The notes under the pieces are model-generated. The model saw nothing but the letters and a program-made list of their open reading frames with translations, did no database searches and was not told the origin of the DNA. This document shows positions 7,439 to 15,882 of a DNA stretch of 64,000 nucleotides, piece by piece; the first letter of the stretch is position 1; every line of letters starts with the position of its first letter. The translations under genes were made by a program, and so were the position numbers. Location of the stretch: the NCBI GenBank assembly GCA_004799545.1, contig SSMU01000023.1, positions 372,001 through 436,000 of the forward strand, in the 5' to 3' direction. This stretch comes from Phenylobacterium sp. (GTDB lineage: Bacteria; Pseudomonadota; Alphaproteobacteria; Caulobacterales; Caulobacteraceae).

Positions 7439-8655
7439 AGGTTGGCCTGCCCCTTCGGCAGCACCACCGGCGCGGGCTCGGCGATGGCGCCGTCGTCGAT
7501 GGTGGGCTTCATCTCGGGCCTGGCGGTCATCACGGCGCCCGGCGCGGCGAAGTGCAGGTTGGCCACCGGACCGTCGGTCAGCCGCACGTGCACCACCTCC
7601 GGCGCCGTCTGGCCCTTGCGGGTGAAGTTGGTGACCCCGTCCCAGACCACCGGCGGCAGGGACCCACCCATGGCGTTCGCCAGAATCGCCCCGCCGGCGA
7701 ACTGCGGATCGAAGCCGTTCCTGCCGATCTTGTTGTCGTGCACGCTGATGTCGCGCGGCAGGGGATCGTAGCTGAGGTCGGCGTAGTCGCTGGTGTAGGC
7801 GACCAGCATCACCGCCGCCGTCGCATTGTCAGCGATCTCGTTGCCGAACACGTGGACGTCGCGGTTGGCCATGATCATTACGCCGGTGCCGGTCGGCACC
7901 TGGGCCACGATATTGCCCTTGGGCGCGAAGTTCGGCGTGTCGTTAGCCGCCACCCTGTTGTTGAACACCCGCGTCGAGTGACCGCCCATCTGCGGCAGGC
8001 CCGGCAGGTCGAAGACCAATATGCCGCCGGCGTTATGGGTCGAGAGGTTGTCGTGCACGTCGGCGTTCATCGAGTTCTCGATCTCGATGCCGGCCACGTT
8101 GAATTGGGCGGTGGAGTTCTTCAGCACGATGTTCTTCGACTGGCCGACGTAGATGCCGGCGTCCGAGGCGCCCTTCACCGTCACCTTGTCGATCAGGACG
8201 TTGGTCGAGCTCACCGGATAGACGCCGTAGGCGCCGTTGCTGGCCTTGGGCCCGCCGGTCCACTCGACCCGGACGTTCACGAAGCTGATCTGGTCGACGC
8301 CCTTGGACTTGATCCCGTCGCCGCGCGGGTTCTCCACCGCGAAGTCGCGCACCGTGACCTTGTTCGACGTGATCAGCAGGCCTTCGCCCGAGCCCTTCTG
8401 GCCGGTGAAGGAGAGGATGGTCGCCTCGGGCCCCGCGCCCTTCACCGTCACCCCGGCGACGTCCAGGGAGAGGCCGTCGGCCAGCTCGTAGCGCCCGGCG
8501 GCGAGTTGCACCACGTCGCCCGGCTTGGCGTCCAGGAGCGCGGTCTGGATATGCTCCTGCGCATCGCCGCCAGGCGCGACCGCGATCACTTTCGCCTGCG
8601 CCGCGCCGCCCGCCAGCAGGGCCGCCGCGGCCGCCCCGATCATCAGTCCACGCAT
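7435..8655 (-). CDS. Secreted parallel beta-helix protein (TIGR03805-like)
   Basis: 406 residues from the ATG at 8655-8653, preferred over upstream ATGs because GGGAGG lies just before it and the product then begins with a clean signal peptide (MRGLMIGAAAAALLAGGAAQA). The mature protein opens AVAPGGDAQEHIQTAL and then shows the repeating N/D/G-rich rungs of a right-handed parallel beta-helix, for example GIKSKGVDQISFVNVRVEWTGG and GIYVGQSKNIVLKNSTA. This fold is common in periplasmic carbohydrate-acting or scaffold proteins, but no polysaccharide-lyase catalytic motif is evident. It is translationally coupled to the downstream diheme cytochrome, so the two probably act together in the periplasm. 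Confidence 0.85.
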   Translation of the reverse strand: MRGLMIGAAAAALLAGGAAQAKVIAVAPGGDAQEHIQTALLDAKPGDVVQLAAGRYELADGLSLDVAGVTVKGAGPEATILSFTGQKGSGEGLLITSNKVTVRDFAVENPRGDGIKSKGVDQISFVNVRVEWTGGPKASNGAYGVYPVSSTNVLIDKVTVKGASDAGIYVGQSKNIVLKNSTAQFNVAGIEIENSMNADVHDNLSTHNAGGILVFDLPGLPQMGGHSTRVFNNRVAANDTPNFAPKGNIVAQVPTGTGVMIMANRDVHVFGNEIADNATAAVMLVAYTSDYADLSYDPLPRDISVHDNKIGRNGFDPQFAGGAILANAMGGSLPPVVWDGVTNFTRKGQTAPEVVHVRLTDGPVANLHFAAPGAVMTARPEMKPTIDDGAIAEPAPVVLPKGQANL

Positions 8656-8741
8656 GGACGCCTCCCAAAAGCTTCTTGCGGCCGCCATGGCGCACCTGTT
8701 CCGCAACGGCCGTCAATGGGCCGCGGTCGAGGGGGCCGAGG

Positions 8742-9335
8742 TCAGCCGCGGAAGTTGCGGAAGGTGATCGAGTAGCGGTGCTGATCGACCGGCGGGATCG
8801 AATGCTCCCACTCCGTCCGCGCCGGACCGGAGAGCAGGTAGGCGGAGCGCGGCTGAAGGATCAGCGACCGGCGTTCGAAGCCGCCGGGGATGCGGCGGCG
8901 GAGGCGGAAGCTGCAGGCCGCCAGCAGCGAGACGCCGACCACCTCGTCGAACACCGGCCGATCGCGATGCCAGCCGATCGGGGCGCCCGGCAGGTACTCG
9001 TTGATCAGCACCTGCTGCAGCTCCTCCGGCCGGTGGCCGGCCAGCTCGGCGGCCCGCACCCGCACCGGCAGCAACTCGGCCGGGATGTCGTCGGCTTTCA
9101 GGAGGTGGCTGCGGCTGAAGTCGTACCGCCAGCCATAGGAGACCACCCGGCGCTTGCCCTCGAAGCCATGGAACTGGAAGGGCCTGAACGGCAGGGTGGC
9201 GAGCCAGGCGGCCAGCGCCGCCTCGTCCTCGCGGCTGACGAACTCCGGCCGGTAGACGAAGCCCGCCGGCAGGTCGGCGGGGACCTCGGGCGGCAGGTCG
9301 AACAGGCTTGCCTGGTCGGGACGCGGTTTGGCCAT
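8742..9335 (-). CDS. alkB: AlkB-type 2-oxoglutarate/Fe(II)-dependent dioxygenase (DNA/RNA alkylation repair)
   Basis: 197 residues from the ATG at 9335, which has AGGAG five bases upstream; a nearer-5' ATG at 9353 lacks this. The iron site is readable as GWHRDRP (His-x-Asp, about residues 116-122) with the distal histidine in WEHSIP, and the 2-oxoglutarate arginines are in RYSITFRNF at the C-terminus. QVLINEYLPGAPIGWH is characteristic of the AlkB family. The enzyme removes methyl lesions from bases by oxidative dealkylation in the cytoplasm. No LexA-type (GTTC-N7-GTTC) box is visible upstream. It stands alone, divergent from the next gene. Confidence 0.9.
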   Translation of the reverse strand: MAKPRPDQASLFDLPPEVPADLPAGFVYRPEFVSREDEAALAAWLATLPFRPFQFHGFEGKRRVVSYGWRYDFSRSHLLKADDIPAELLPVRVRAAELAGHRPEELQQVLINEYLPGAPIGWHRDRPVFDEVVGVSLLAACSFRLRRRIPGGFERRSLILQPRSAYLLSGPARTEWEHSIPPVDQHRYSITFRNFRG

Positions 9336-9419
9336 GCCCACTCCTAACGCCAACCCGGCTTGTCACGATGCCAAGTCTGGGGCGTTGAGCCTATGGCGGC
9401 CGTTTTCCGCGGGGACCCG

Positions 9420-10160
9420 ATGCAGCTCGAGTGCTTCACAACCATCGACAATCCGCCGCAGCTGATCCCGGGGCGGCCGGAGCGGCGCTGGATGGACGGC
9501 TTCGCCGGCCGCGCGCCCTACCGCTGCCTGCCGCTGACCATGGCCAACACCACCGGCTGGGAGGTTCTCTGCCCGTTCGGTTTCACGGCCGAATGGAATG
9601 GCGGCTCGGCGACGGAAGCCATCCGCATCATCCCGGACGCCGACTCCGGCGTGAAGGATCCCTCCGGCTTCGTGATGTCCCACTTCGCCTATGGGACGCT
9701 TACCTTCCATACCGGCTACCTGTTCCGCACCGCGCCGGGCTGGGCGGTGCTGACCGGCGGCGCGCCGAACCACATCAAGCACGGCATCCAGCCGCTGGTG
9801 GGCCTGGTGGAGACTGACTGGCTGCCTTTCCCCTTCACCATGAACTGGCTGTTCACGGCGCCCGGCCGCGTGCGCTTCGAGAAGGACGAGCCGTTCTGCT
9901 TCATCAACGTTGTCGAACACAACAAGCTGGAGCGTTTCGAGCCGGTGCTGCGCACCCTGGATAGCGAGCCCGACCTGAAGGCGCAGTACGAGGTCTGGTC
10001 CAGCTCGCGGAACGAGTTCAATTCCAAGCTCAAGGCCGGCGACCCCGAGGCCCTGAAGCGCTCCTGGCAGAAGTTCTACTACCGCGGCGAGACCGTCGAG
10101 GGCGAGAAGGTCGAGGCCCACGTCAACAAGCGCCGGCTGAAGACGCCGGAGAAGAAGTAG
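9420..10160 (+). CDS. DUF6065-like protein of unknown function
   Basis: 246 residues beginning MQLECFTTIDNPPQLIPG. An in-frame ATG at 9393 is an alternative; neither has a strong ribosome site. There is no signal peptide or membrane segment. Conserved-looking text includes YRCLPLTMANTTGWEVLCPFGFTAEWNGG near residues 35-60, which I associate with the DUF6065 family, and a Trp/Phe-rich middle (LPFPFTMNWLFTAPGRVRFEKDEPFCF). The C-terminus is basic (NKRRLKTPEKK). No catalytic motif is evident and the neighbours give no hint. It is a real gene by codon structure; the function is unknown. Confidence 0.75.
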   Translation: MQLECFTTIDNPPQLIPGRPERRWMDGFAGRAPYRCLPLTMANTTGWEVLCPFGFTAEWNGGSATEAIRIIPDADSGVKDPSGFVMSHFAYGTLTFHTGYLFRTAPGWAVLTGGAPNHIKHGIQPLVGLVETDWLPFPFTMNWLFTAPGRVRFEKDEPFCFINVVEHNKLERFEPVLRTLDSEPDLKAQYEVWSSSRNEFNSKLKAGDPEALKRSWQKFYYRGETVEGEKVEAHVNKRRLKTPEKK

Positions 10161-10306
10161 CTTCCCTCCCTTAATGGGGAGGGACAGGCCGCGAAGCGGC
10201 CAGGGTGGGGAAGTCAGGATCAAACTCGGACGTGGGAGTCCTGGACCACACAACCCCACCCGGCTCTCGCTCCGCTCGCGCCACCCTCCCCATTAAGGGA
10301 GGGAAG
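10161..10306. repeat. 146-bp intergenic inverted repeat with nested stems
   Basis: A perfect 23-bp arm starting CTTCCCTCCCTTAATGG at 10161-10183 is matched in reverse complement at 10284-10306. Inside, GGGTGGGG (10203-10210) pairs with CCCCACCC (10254-10261), and GGCCGC GAA GCGGCC forms a small hairpin at 10188-10202. It exactly fills the gap between two convergent stop codons. It looks like a non-autonomous palindromic repeat of the REP/MITE kind and may also stop transcription from both sides. Confidence 0.75.
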
Positions 10307-11083
10307 TCAGCCGAGTCTGGAGACCGCCTCGACCACGGCCGCCGTCTTCTCCAGCGTCACCATGTGGCCGGCCTCGGGGATGGAGACCAGTTCAGCGCCC
10401 TTGATGCCCTTCTTGAAGGCGTGGGCGTAGACCGGCGGTATCAGCCGATCGGAATCACCCCAGACCAGCACCGTCCTGGCCTTGACGCGATAGAGGCGCT
10501 GGGAAAGCCCCCGCTCCGGGATCGGGAACAGGATGCGGCCGGCCATGCCGAGTTGCCGGGCGTTGGTCACCAGATAGGTCTGCAGGAAACCCGGATCCTC
10601 GACGTTGCGGCCCGCGGTCATTATCGCCGCGCCGGCCGCCTCGTCGTGGAACAGCAGGGCCGGCATCTCGTAGGGCAGGGTCGAGAACAGGTCGGGGATC
10701 GGGTGGTCGTCGTCCCACAGGCCGGCTGGGGCGATCAGCGCCAGGCGGCTCACGTCATTGGGCGCGATCGCCGCCATTTCGGCCGCGATCATCCCGCCCA
10801 TGGAGTGGCCGACGAGGATCGGGTCCTTCAGGCCAAGCGCCTCGACCACGTCCCAGCTGTGCAGGGTGAAATCCAGCATGTCGCGGATCTCGGGGGCCTC
10901 CTCGCTGTCGCCGTAGCCCGGGACCAGCGGGGCATAGACGTGGTGCGACTTGGCCAAGGCGTTAAGAAACGGATCCTCCGCCGTCACGCCGCCCGCGGCG
11001 TGCAGGAAGACCAGGTCGGGGCCGGATCCGCCCTCGAAGTAGCGGACCGGGACGTGCGGGGTCTGGACGGTCTTCAGTTCCAT
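10307..11083 (-). CDS. Alpha/beta-fold hydrolase
   Basis: 258 residues with the full alpha/beta-hydrolase layout: oxyanion region FLHAAGG (about 26-32), nucleophile elbow GHSMGG (Ser at about 94), acid in WGDSDRLIPP (about 210-219) and histidine in EAGHMVTLEK (about 239). There is no signal peptide, so it is cytoplasmic. It is 13 bp downstream of the LLM flavin oxidoreductase and in the same operon, which suggests joint catabolism of an oxygenated substrate such as a lactone or ester made by a Baeyer-Villiger-like step; that link is inferred. Confidence 0.88.
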   Translation of the reverse strand: MELKTVQTPHVPVRYFEGGSGPDLVFLHAAGGVTAEDPFLNALAKSHHVYAPLVPGYGDSEEAPEIRDMLDFTLHSWDVVEALGLKDPILVGHSMGGMIAAEMAAIAPNDVSRLALIAPAGLWDDDHPIPDLFSTLPYEMPALLFHDEAAGAAIMTAGRNVEDPGFLQTYLVTNARQLGMAGRILFPIPERGLSQRLYRVKARTVLVWGDSDRLIPPVYAHAFKKGIKGAELVSIPEAGHMVTLEKTAAVVEAVSRLG

Positions 11084-11096
11084 GATCGTCTCTCCC

Positions 11097-12356
11097 TCAC
11101 TCGGCCGGGATCGGGGCGCGGGTCGGCGCGGTGGGCAGCGAGCCGGGCGTGACGCGGTTGGCGATCGGCTTGCACCAGAAGCGGTCGTCGTCGGCGTAGT
11201 CGGGGAAGACGTTGCGCAGCTTCGGCATCACCTTCTCGGCGAACAGCTTGGTGGAATACATGCACTTCTCGGCCGGCATGTTCCCGACGTGCATCAGGCA
11301 GAACAGGTTGCCGACGTTCAGGCCCTTGGCGAGCTCCTCGATCCGCTGGCGGACGGTCTCCGGCGAACCGGCGATCACATGGCCGCCCTCGGTGAGGTCC
11401 TTCCAGGTCAGCTCGGCGAAGCCCTGCGGCCGGCCGTATTGCGAGAGCGCTCCGGACTGGATCGTCTTGATGGTCCGGTAGCCCGGCGCGTCGGCGAAGC
11501 CCGGATAGACGTGCAGGCAGCGGTTGTAGAAATAGTCGATGTGCGGCGCGTAGAGGCGCTCGGCCTCCTCGTCGGTCTCGGCCACGCAGATGGTCTGGGC
11601 GAAGCCGGCCCGATAGGGGCTCTTATCCGGCGCGCCGCGTTCCTCGACCCGCTTCCAGTAGCCATCCATCAGCGCCTTGGCGCGGATGTAGCCGGTGAAG
11701 CTGAGGTAGGAGTAGGAATAGGTATTGTCGATGCAGAAGTCGTAGGTCTCGATCGAGCCGCCGCCCGGGATATGCACCGGCGGATGCGGCTGCTGGATGG
11801 GCCGGGGCCAGATGTTGACGTGCCGCAGCTTGTTGTAGCGGCCGTTGAAGGCGAACGGGTCGCGCGTCGTCCAGGCCTTGATGATCAGCTCGTGGGCCTC
11901 GGCGTACTTCTCCCGGGTCAGCGACGGGATCTGGCCGTAGCAGAAATTGGTGTCCATCGAGGTGCCGACCGGGAAGCCCGCCACCAGCCGGCCGCCGGAG
12001 ATGCAGTCCAGCATGGCGAACTCTTCGGCCACGCGGACGGGCGGGTTGTAGAGGGCGATGGAGTTGCCAAGGACGACGATCGCGGCGTCCTTGGTGCGGC
12101 GCGCCAGGCCGGCGGCGATGATGTTGGGGCTCGGCATGATGCCGTAGCCGTTCTGGTGGTGCTCGTTGACCCCGATGCCGTCGAACCCAAGGGTCCCGGC
12201 ATATTCCAGGAGGTCCATATAGGTGTTGTAGACCTCGTGGCTCTTCACCGGATCGAACAGCCGCTGGTCGATGTCGACCCAGACCGAACGGTTCTTCTCC
12301 CGGAAGTCGTCCGGGAGATAGGGCCATGGCATCAGGTTGAACCAGGTGAACTTCAT
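11097..12356 (-). CDS. LLM-class flavin-dependent oxidoreductase (bacterial luciferase-like)
   Basis: 419 residues from the ATG at 12356, which follows a strong GGAGGAGG; a longer frame to 12413 has no ribosome site. The TIM-barrel family features are the N-terminal MKFTWFNLMPWPYLPDDF, GFDGIGVNEHHQNGYG (about 54-69), and GRLVAGFPVGTSMD (about 121-134), matching SsuD/LuxA-type monooxygenases that use reduced FMN. It probably oxidises an aldehyde, ketone or sulfonate; the substrate is not deducible. It is first in a two-gene operon with the alpha/beta hydrolase and divergent from the Nudix gene. Confidence 0.9.
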   Translation of the reverse strand: MKFTWFNLMPWPYLPDDFREKNRSVWVDIDQRLFDPVKSHEVYNTYMDLLEYAGTLGFDGIGVNEHHQNGYGIMPSPNIIAAGLARRTKDAAIVVLGNSIALYNPPVRVAEEFAMLDCISGGRLVAGFPVGTSMDTNFCYGQIPSLTREKYAEAHELIIKAWTTRDPFAFNGRYNKLRHVNIWPRPIQQPHPPVHIPGGGSIETYDFCIDNTYSYSYLSFTGYIRAKALMDGYWKRVEERGAPDKSPYRAGFAQTICVAETDEEAERLYAPHIDYFYNRCLHVYPGFADAPGYRTIKTIQSGALSQYGRPQGFAELTWKDLTEGGHVIAGSPETVRQRIEELAKGLNVGNLFCLMHVGNMPAEKCMYSTKLFAEKVMPKLRNVFPDYADDDRFWCKPIANRVTPGSLPTAPTRAPIPAE

Positions 12357-12454
12357 CCGGGCCTCCTCCGCGCAGCCTCTGGATGGGCCACTGCCTGATC
12401 GACGATAACCCATTGCGGCAGGGCGCCAAGCCGTGTTCGGCGCTAGGAGGGGCG

Positions 12455-13027
12455 ATGGCCGTCGAAGTGCGCAAGGTCGAGACCGTCTATCGCGGCTTCG
12501 TCACCCTGATGGTGGCGACCCTGGCCGGCCCGGACGGGACCACCTTCAAACGTGAGATCGAGCACCATGGCCGCGCGGCCTGTGTGCTGCCCTATGACCC
12601 CGACGCGCGCACCGCCCTGCTGGTCAGCCTGCCGCGAGCCCCGGTGATCTGGGTGGGCGGGCCGCAGGCGCTGATCGAGGCGCCGGCCGGCATGGTCGAG
12701 GCCGGTGAGGATCCGCCGGCCAGCGTGCGGCGCGAGGCGCTGGAGGAGGCGGGGGTGCGCCTGGACGTCCTCGAGCTCGTGGGCTCACCCTTCTCATCGC
12801 CCGGGTTCTCGGCGGAGCGGGTCGACCTGTTCCTCGCAGCCTATTCCAAGGCCGACCGCGTGGCGGACGGCGGCGGCGTCGAGGGGGAGCACGAGAACAT
12901 CACGGTGCTGGAGGTTTCCCTCGATCAGCTCTGGGCCTGGGTCGAGGCAAGGGAGATCGAGGACCTGAAGACGCTGGCCCTGGTCCAGGCGCTGAGGATC
13001 CGGCGGCCGGAGCTGTTCGGCGCCTAG
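12455..13027 (+). CDS. Nudix hydrolase, ADP-ribose pyrophosphatase (NudF)-like
   Basis: 190 residues from an ATG behind AGGAGGGG. The Nudix box GMVEAGEDPPASVRREALEEAGV (about residues 76-98) fits the consensus G-x5-E-x7-REUxEExGU with all catalytic glutamates. The preceding EAPAG and the downstream GSPFSSPGFSAERVDLFLA (about 110-128) are typical of ADP-sugar pyrophosphatases that hydrolyse ADP-ribose to AMP and ribose-5-phosphate. It is cytoplasmic. It is followed after 69 bp by the amidohydrolase on the same strand; no functional link is obvious. Confidence 0.9.
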   Translation: MAVEVRKVETVYRGFVTLMVATLAGPDGTTFKREIEHHGRAACVLPYDPDARTALLVSLPRAPVIWVGGPQALIEAPAGMVEAGEDPPASVRREALEEAGVRLDVLELVGSPFSSPGFSAERVDLFLAAYSKADRVADGGGVEGEHENITVLEVSLDQLWAWVEAREIEDLKTLALVQALRIRRPELFGA

Positions 13028-13096
13028 GACGAAAAGCCCTGGCGTTTCCCTTGGGTCGCCACGCTATCGTTGGACAAAGATTAAGGGGAGGACGCC

Positions 13097-14857
13097 ATGC
13101 GCGACCTGATCATCCGCGGCGGGACCATCGTCGACGGCACCGGCGAGGCGCCCTTCGTCGGCGACGTCGCCATCGATGGCGACCGCATCGTCGAGGTGGG
13201 CAAGGTGACCGGCCAAGGTCGCCGGGAGATCGACGCCACCGGCCTGATCGTGACGCCCGGCTGGGTCGACATCCACACCCACTATGACGGCCAGGCGACC
13301 TGGGACGCGGTGATGGCGCCCTCCAGCTGGCACGGGGTGACCACCGCCATCATGGGCAACTGCGGCGTGGGCTTCGCCCCCGTCCGGCCGGGCGCCCAGG
13401 AATTCCTCATCGAGCTGATGGAAGGGGTGGAGGACATTCCCGGCTCGGCCCTGGCCGAGGGCATCGACTGGAAGTGGGAGAGCTTCCCCGAGTATCTCGA
13501 CGCCCTGGAGGCCAAGCCGCGGGCGATCGACATCGGGGCCCATGTGCCGCACGCCTCGGTCCGCGCCTATGTGCTCGGCGACCGCTGCAACACCGACTAC
13601 CAGCCCAACGCCGCCGAGATCGCCGAGATGGCGGCCATCGTGCGCGAGGGCGTCGAGGCCGGCGCCCTGGGCTTCTCCACCTCGCGCACCCTGCTGCACA
13701 AGGACCTGAAGGGCGTCCACATGCCCGGCACCTTCGCGGGCTCCGACGAGATGCTGGCGCTGGGCCTTTCCATGAAGGGCCTGAAGCACGGCGTCTTCGA
13801 GATGGTCTCCGACCACCTGGGCGACGACGACGAGTGGATGTGGGTCAAGGGCTTCGCCCAGGAGACCGGGCTCCCGGTGACCCTGGTGGCGACCTCGGCC
13901 GGCGCCTACGAAGGCAACAAGATGTACAACATCGCCGAGGAGAGCCGCCGCCACGGCATGGACATCCGACCGCAGATCGCCGGCCGCCCCACCGGCGTCC
14001 TGCACGGCCTGACCTCCAGCTTCCACGTGTTCCTCGCGAGCCCGACTTGGAAGACGACGCTGGCCCAGCTATCGCTGGAAGACCGCCTCGCAGCGATGAA
14101 GACGCCGGAGATCCGCGCCGCCCTGCTTTCGGAAGACAGCCCGTTGATCCGCGCCGCCATCGGCGAGGCGCCCACGGATGGCCCACTCGCCACCGCGCTC
14201 GGCGCCTCCAGCCTGCTCTGGCGCATCTTCCCGCTGGGCGAGCGGCCCAACTACGAGCCCGACCGCGAACAGAGCGTGGCGGGCCTGGCCGAAGCCGCCG
14301 GCGTCACGCCGCTGGAGATGATGTACGACCTGCTGATCCGCGATGGCGGGCGCGAGCTGTTCTACCAGCCGCTCGGCGGCTACGTGACCTACAACTTCGA
14401 CTTCTTCCGCAAGAACATGCAGCACCCCAACGTGCTGTTCGGCCTCTCCGACGGCGGCGCCCACTGCGGAGTGATCGCCGACGCCGGCATGCCGACCTTC
14501 ATCCTCACCCACTGGGCGCGCGACCGGGTGAAGGGCGAGAAGTTCCCGCTGGAGTTCCTGGTCCGCAAGCTGACCAGCGACACCGCCCGCGCCTATGGCC
14601 TGAACGATCGCGGCCAGCTGAAGCCCGGCCTGATGGCCGACCTCAACCTCATCGACTTCGACGCCCTGCGCCTCCACCGGCCCGAGGCGGTGCACGACCT
14701 GCCGGCCGGCGGACGACGGCTGGTGCAACGAGCGGATGGCTATCGCTACACGGTCAAGTCCGGCCAGGTGACCTTCGAGGACGGCGAGTTCACCGGCGCC
14801 CTGCCGGGTGGCCTGGTGCGCGGCGGCCGCGAGGCGGTGATCCTCGAGCCGGCCTGA
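13097..14857 (+). CDS. Amidohydrolase, N-acyl-D-amino-acid deacylase (D-aminoacylase)-like
   Basis: 586 residues with a GGGGAGG ribosome site. The amidohydrolase TIM barrel is marked by [14 protein letters not shown] at the N-terminus, the metal motif [13 protein letters not shown] (about 58-70), the conserved cysteine loop [10 protein letters not shown] (about 90-99), and a late metal/catalytic Asp in [11 protein letters not shown] (about 449-459). The C-terminal [12 protein letters not shown] returns to the small beta-sandwich. Members hydrolyse N-acyl-D-amino acids or related amides in the cytoplasm. It is longer than the approximately 480-residue classical D-aminoacylase but normal for the proteobacterial homologues. 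The substrate is unproven. Confidence 0.88.
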   Translation: MRDLIIRGGTIVDGTGEAPFVGDVAIDGDRIVEVGKVTGQGRREIDATGLIVTPGWVDIHTHYDGQATWDAVMAPSSWHGVTTAIMGNCGVGFAPVRPGAQEFLIELMEGVEDIPGSALAEGIDWKWESFPEYLDALEAKPRAIDIGAHVPHASVRAYVLGDRCNTDYQPNAAEIAEMAAIVREGVEAGALGFSTSRTLLHKDLKGVHMPGTFAGSDEMLALGLSMKGLKHGVFEMVSDHLGDDDEWMWVKGFAQETGLPVTLVATSAGAYEGNKMYNIAEESRRHGMDIRPQIAGRPTGVLHGLTSSFHVFLASPTWKTTLAQLSLEDRLAAMKTPEIRAALLSEDSPLIRAAIGEAPTDGPLATALGASSLLWRIFPLGERPNYEPDREQSVAGLAEAAGVTPLEMMYDLLIRDGGRELFYQPLGGYVTYNFDFFRKNMQHPNVLFGLSDGGAHCGVIADAGMPTFILTHWARDRVKGEKFPLEFLVRKLTSDTARAYGLNDRGQLKPGLMADLNLIDFDALRLHRPEAVHDLPAGGRRLVQRADGYRYTVKSGQVTFEDGEFTGALPGGLVRGGREAVILEPA

Positions 14858-14881
14858 GCCCTCGCCGAAGGACGACCCTCG

Positions 14882-15253
14882 ATGAGCGGCTTCGTGGGCT
14901 GGGCCTTGGACCGCGACGAGCGGGCGGCGTTGCTGACCCGCTTTCCGCCGCGCTATCGGGAGGTCGTCGCCGACCACGTGACCCTGAAGTTCGGCGACCG
15001 CGAGGCCCGGCTGCCCACCGAGACCTCCGGCGAGATCGTTGGCGAGGCGGACGACGGCCGAGGCGTCCAGGCCCTGGTGGTCCGGATCGGCGGGACCACC
15101 GACCGGCCGGACGGCTCGACCTATCACATCACCTGGTCGCTTGAGCCCGGTCGCGCGGCCAAGGAGAGCAATGATGTGATCGCCAGGCTGGGCTGGACGG
15201 CGCTTGCGGCGTTCGTGCCGATCCGCCTGGAGCCGAGCGCCTCCTCACGCTGA
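14882..15253 (+). CDS. Small protein with two HxT motifs, possible 2H phosphoesterase
   Basis: 123 residues, 24 bp after the amidohydrolase and probably in the same transcript. Two histidine-hydrophobic-threonine motifs are visible, HVTLKFG at residues 32-38 and HITWSLEPG at 82-90. A pair of HxT/S motifs is the hallmark of the 2H superfamily (RNA ligase/cyclic phosphodiesterase fold). The surrounding text (TSGEIVGEADDGRGVQALVV) is well ordered and looks conserved, but I do not recognise a named family. It is cytoplasmic with no signal. An RNA- or cyclic-nucleotide-processing role is inference from the motif pair only. Confidence 0.7.
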   Translation: MSGFVGWALDRDERAALLTRFPPRYREVVADHVTLKFGDREARLPTETSGEIVGEADDGRGVQALVVRIGGTTDRPDGSTYHITWSLEPGRAAKESNDVIARLGWTALAAFVPIRLEPSASSR

Positions 15254-15263
15254 GCGTCACGAA

Positions 15264-15306
15264 TTAGCAGCAGAGTTGTCATGAGAGTGCTAAGCATTTG
15301 TATTTT
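15264..15306 (+). promoter_or_regulatory. Putative promoter/operator region of usg
   Basis: This is an AT-richer island within very GC-rich DNA. TTAGCA (15264-15269) and TGCTAA (15288-15293) form an inverted repeat with an 18-base spacer, and GAGTGCTAA is identical to half of a CIRCE element. TTGTCA (15276-15281) with TATTTT (15301-15306) could serve as -35/-10 with a long 19-base spacer. CTAAGCAT (15290) also repeats inverted as ATGCTTAG (15327). The functional reading is tentative. Confidence 0.3.
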
Positions 15307-15356
15307 CAGGAACAATTCATCGACTCATGCTTAGGCTTGATGATGCGCGAGGCCCT

Positions 15357-15380
15357 CTGAAATCGCGGATGCGATTTCAG
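15357..15380. promoter_or_regulatory. Perfect 10-bp hairpin in the usg leader
   Basis: CTGAAATCGC, a GGAT loop and GCGATTTCAG form an uninterrupted 10-bp stem 55 bases before the usg start codon. No T-run follows, so it is not a simple terminator. It could be an operator palindrome or a leader RNA structure. Confidence 0.45.
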
Positions 15381-15434
15381 CCACCCTTTGATCTTGGGCC
15401 CGCGCATCGGATCAACTGTTCCGAGGCCTTGTGC

Positions 15435-15707
15435 ATGTTGGCGTCGCCCGAGTTCAAGAAGCAGCTGGAAGGCTACAGCCTGACCACGGCTGAGATCCTC
15501 TACCGGATGCCCGACCACCCGGCCCTGCTGCAGAGCTACATATGGCAGGACTACGACCTGTTCCCCGACTTCCCGGTGCTGAAGAAGTTCCTCGACTTCT
15601 GGCGCACCACCCTGGAGGGGCCGCTGTTCAAGGTCATCGTCGGCCACAGCCGGCTGATCAAGCCAGCGGAGCTGAAGGCGCTGGGCGCGGAGTTCCGCAT
15701 CCACTAG
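15435..15707 (+). CDS. usg: Usg family protein
   Basis: 90 residues from the ATG at 15435. EFKKQLEGYSLTTAEILYRMPDHPALLQSYIWQDYDLFPDFPVLKKFLDFWRTTLEGPL closely follows the alphaproteobacterial Usg protein, a small conserved protein named for its place upstream of tryptophan-biosynthesis genes in some species. Its biochemical role is not established. No trp gene is adjacent here. The frame stays open to 15327, but the family begins at about this methionine. The ribosome site is weak (no clear AGGAG), and a structured leader precedes it. Confidence 0.85.
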   Translation: MLASPEFKKQLEGYSLTTAEILYRMPDHPALLQSYIWQDYDLFPDFPVLKKFLDFWRTTLEGPLFKVIVGHSRLIKPAELKALGAEFRIH

Positions 15708-15754
15708 AGCGCGTCAGGCGAAAGTGGATACCGGTTTCGCCGCCCGACGCGCTC
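15707..15754. repeat. Alphaproteobacterial palindromic intergenic repeat
   Basis: GAGCGCGTC (15707-15715) and GACGCGCTC (15746-15754) are exact inverted copies, and inside them GGCGAAA pairs with TTTCGCC around GTGGATACCGG. This layout is familiar from dispersed palindromic repeats in Caulobacter and rhizobial intergenic DNA. It begins at the last base of the usg stop codon and may double as a transcription terminator. Confidence 0.7.
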
Positions 15755-15882
15755 CAAGTTGTTGAAGATAGACCCTTCTTGTCTGGTTCAGGTGAGTCCG
15801 CCAGAACCCGGAAGGGTCTAGCCTCGACATCGGCGGCGTTCGGATGGCGTGATGCGGCCTGTCGAGTGTCCGGGGGCCGCCC

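Noticed and set aside
15264..15293. CIRCE heat-shock element upstream of usg
   Set aside because: GAGTGCTAA matches one arm, but the other arm reads TTAGCAGCA and the TTAGCA/TGCTAA spacing is 18, not the 15 of CIRCE. Kept only as an unexplained inverted repeat.
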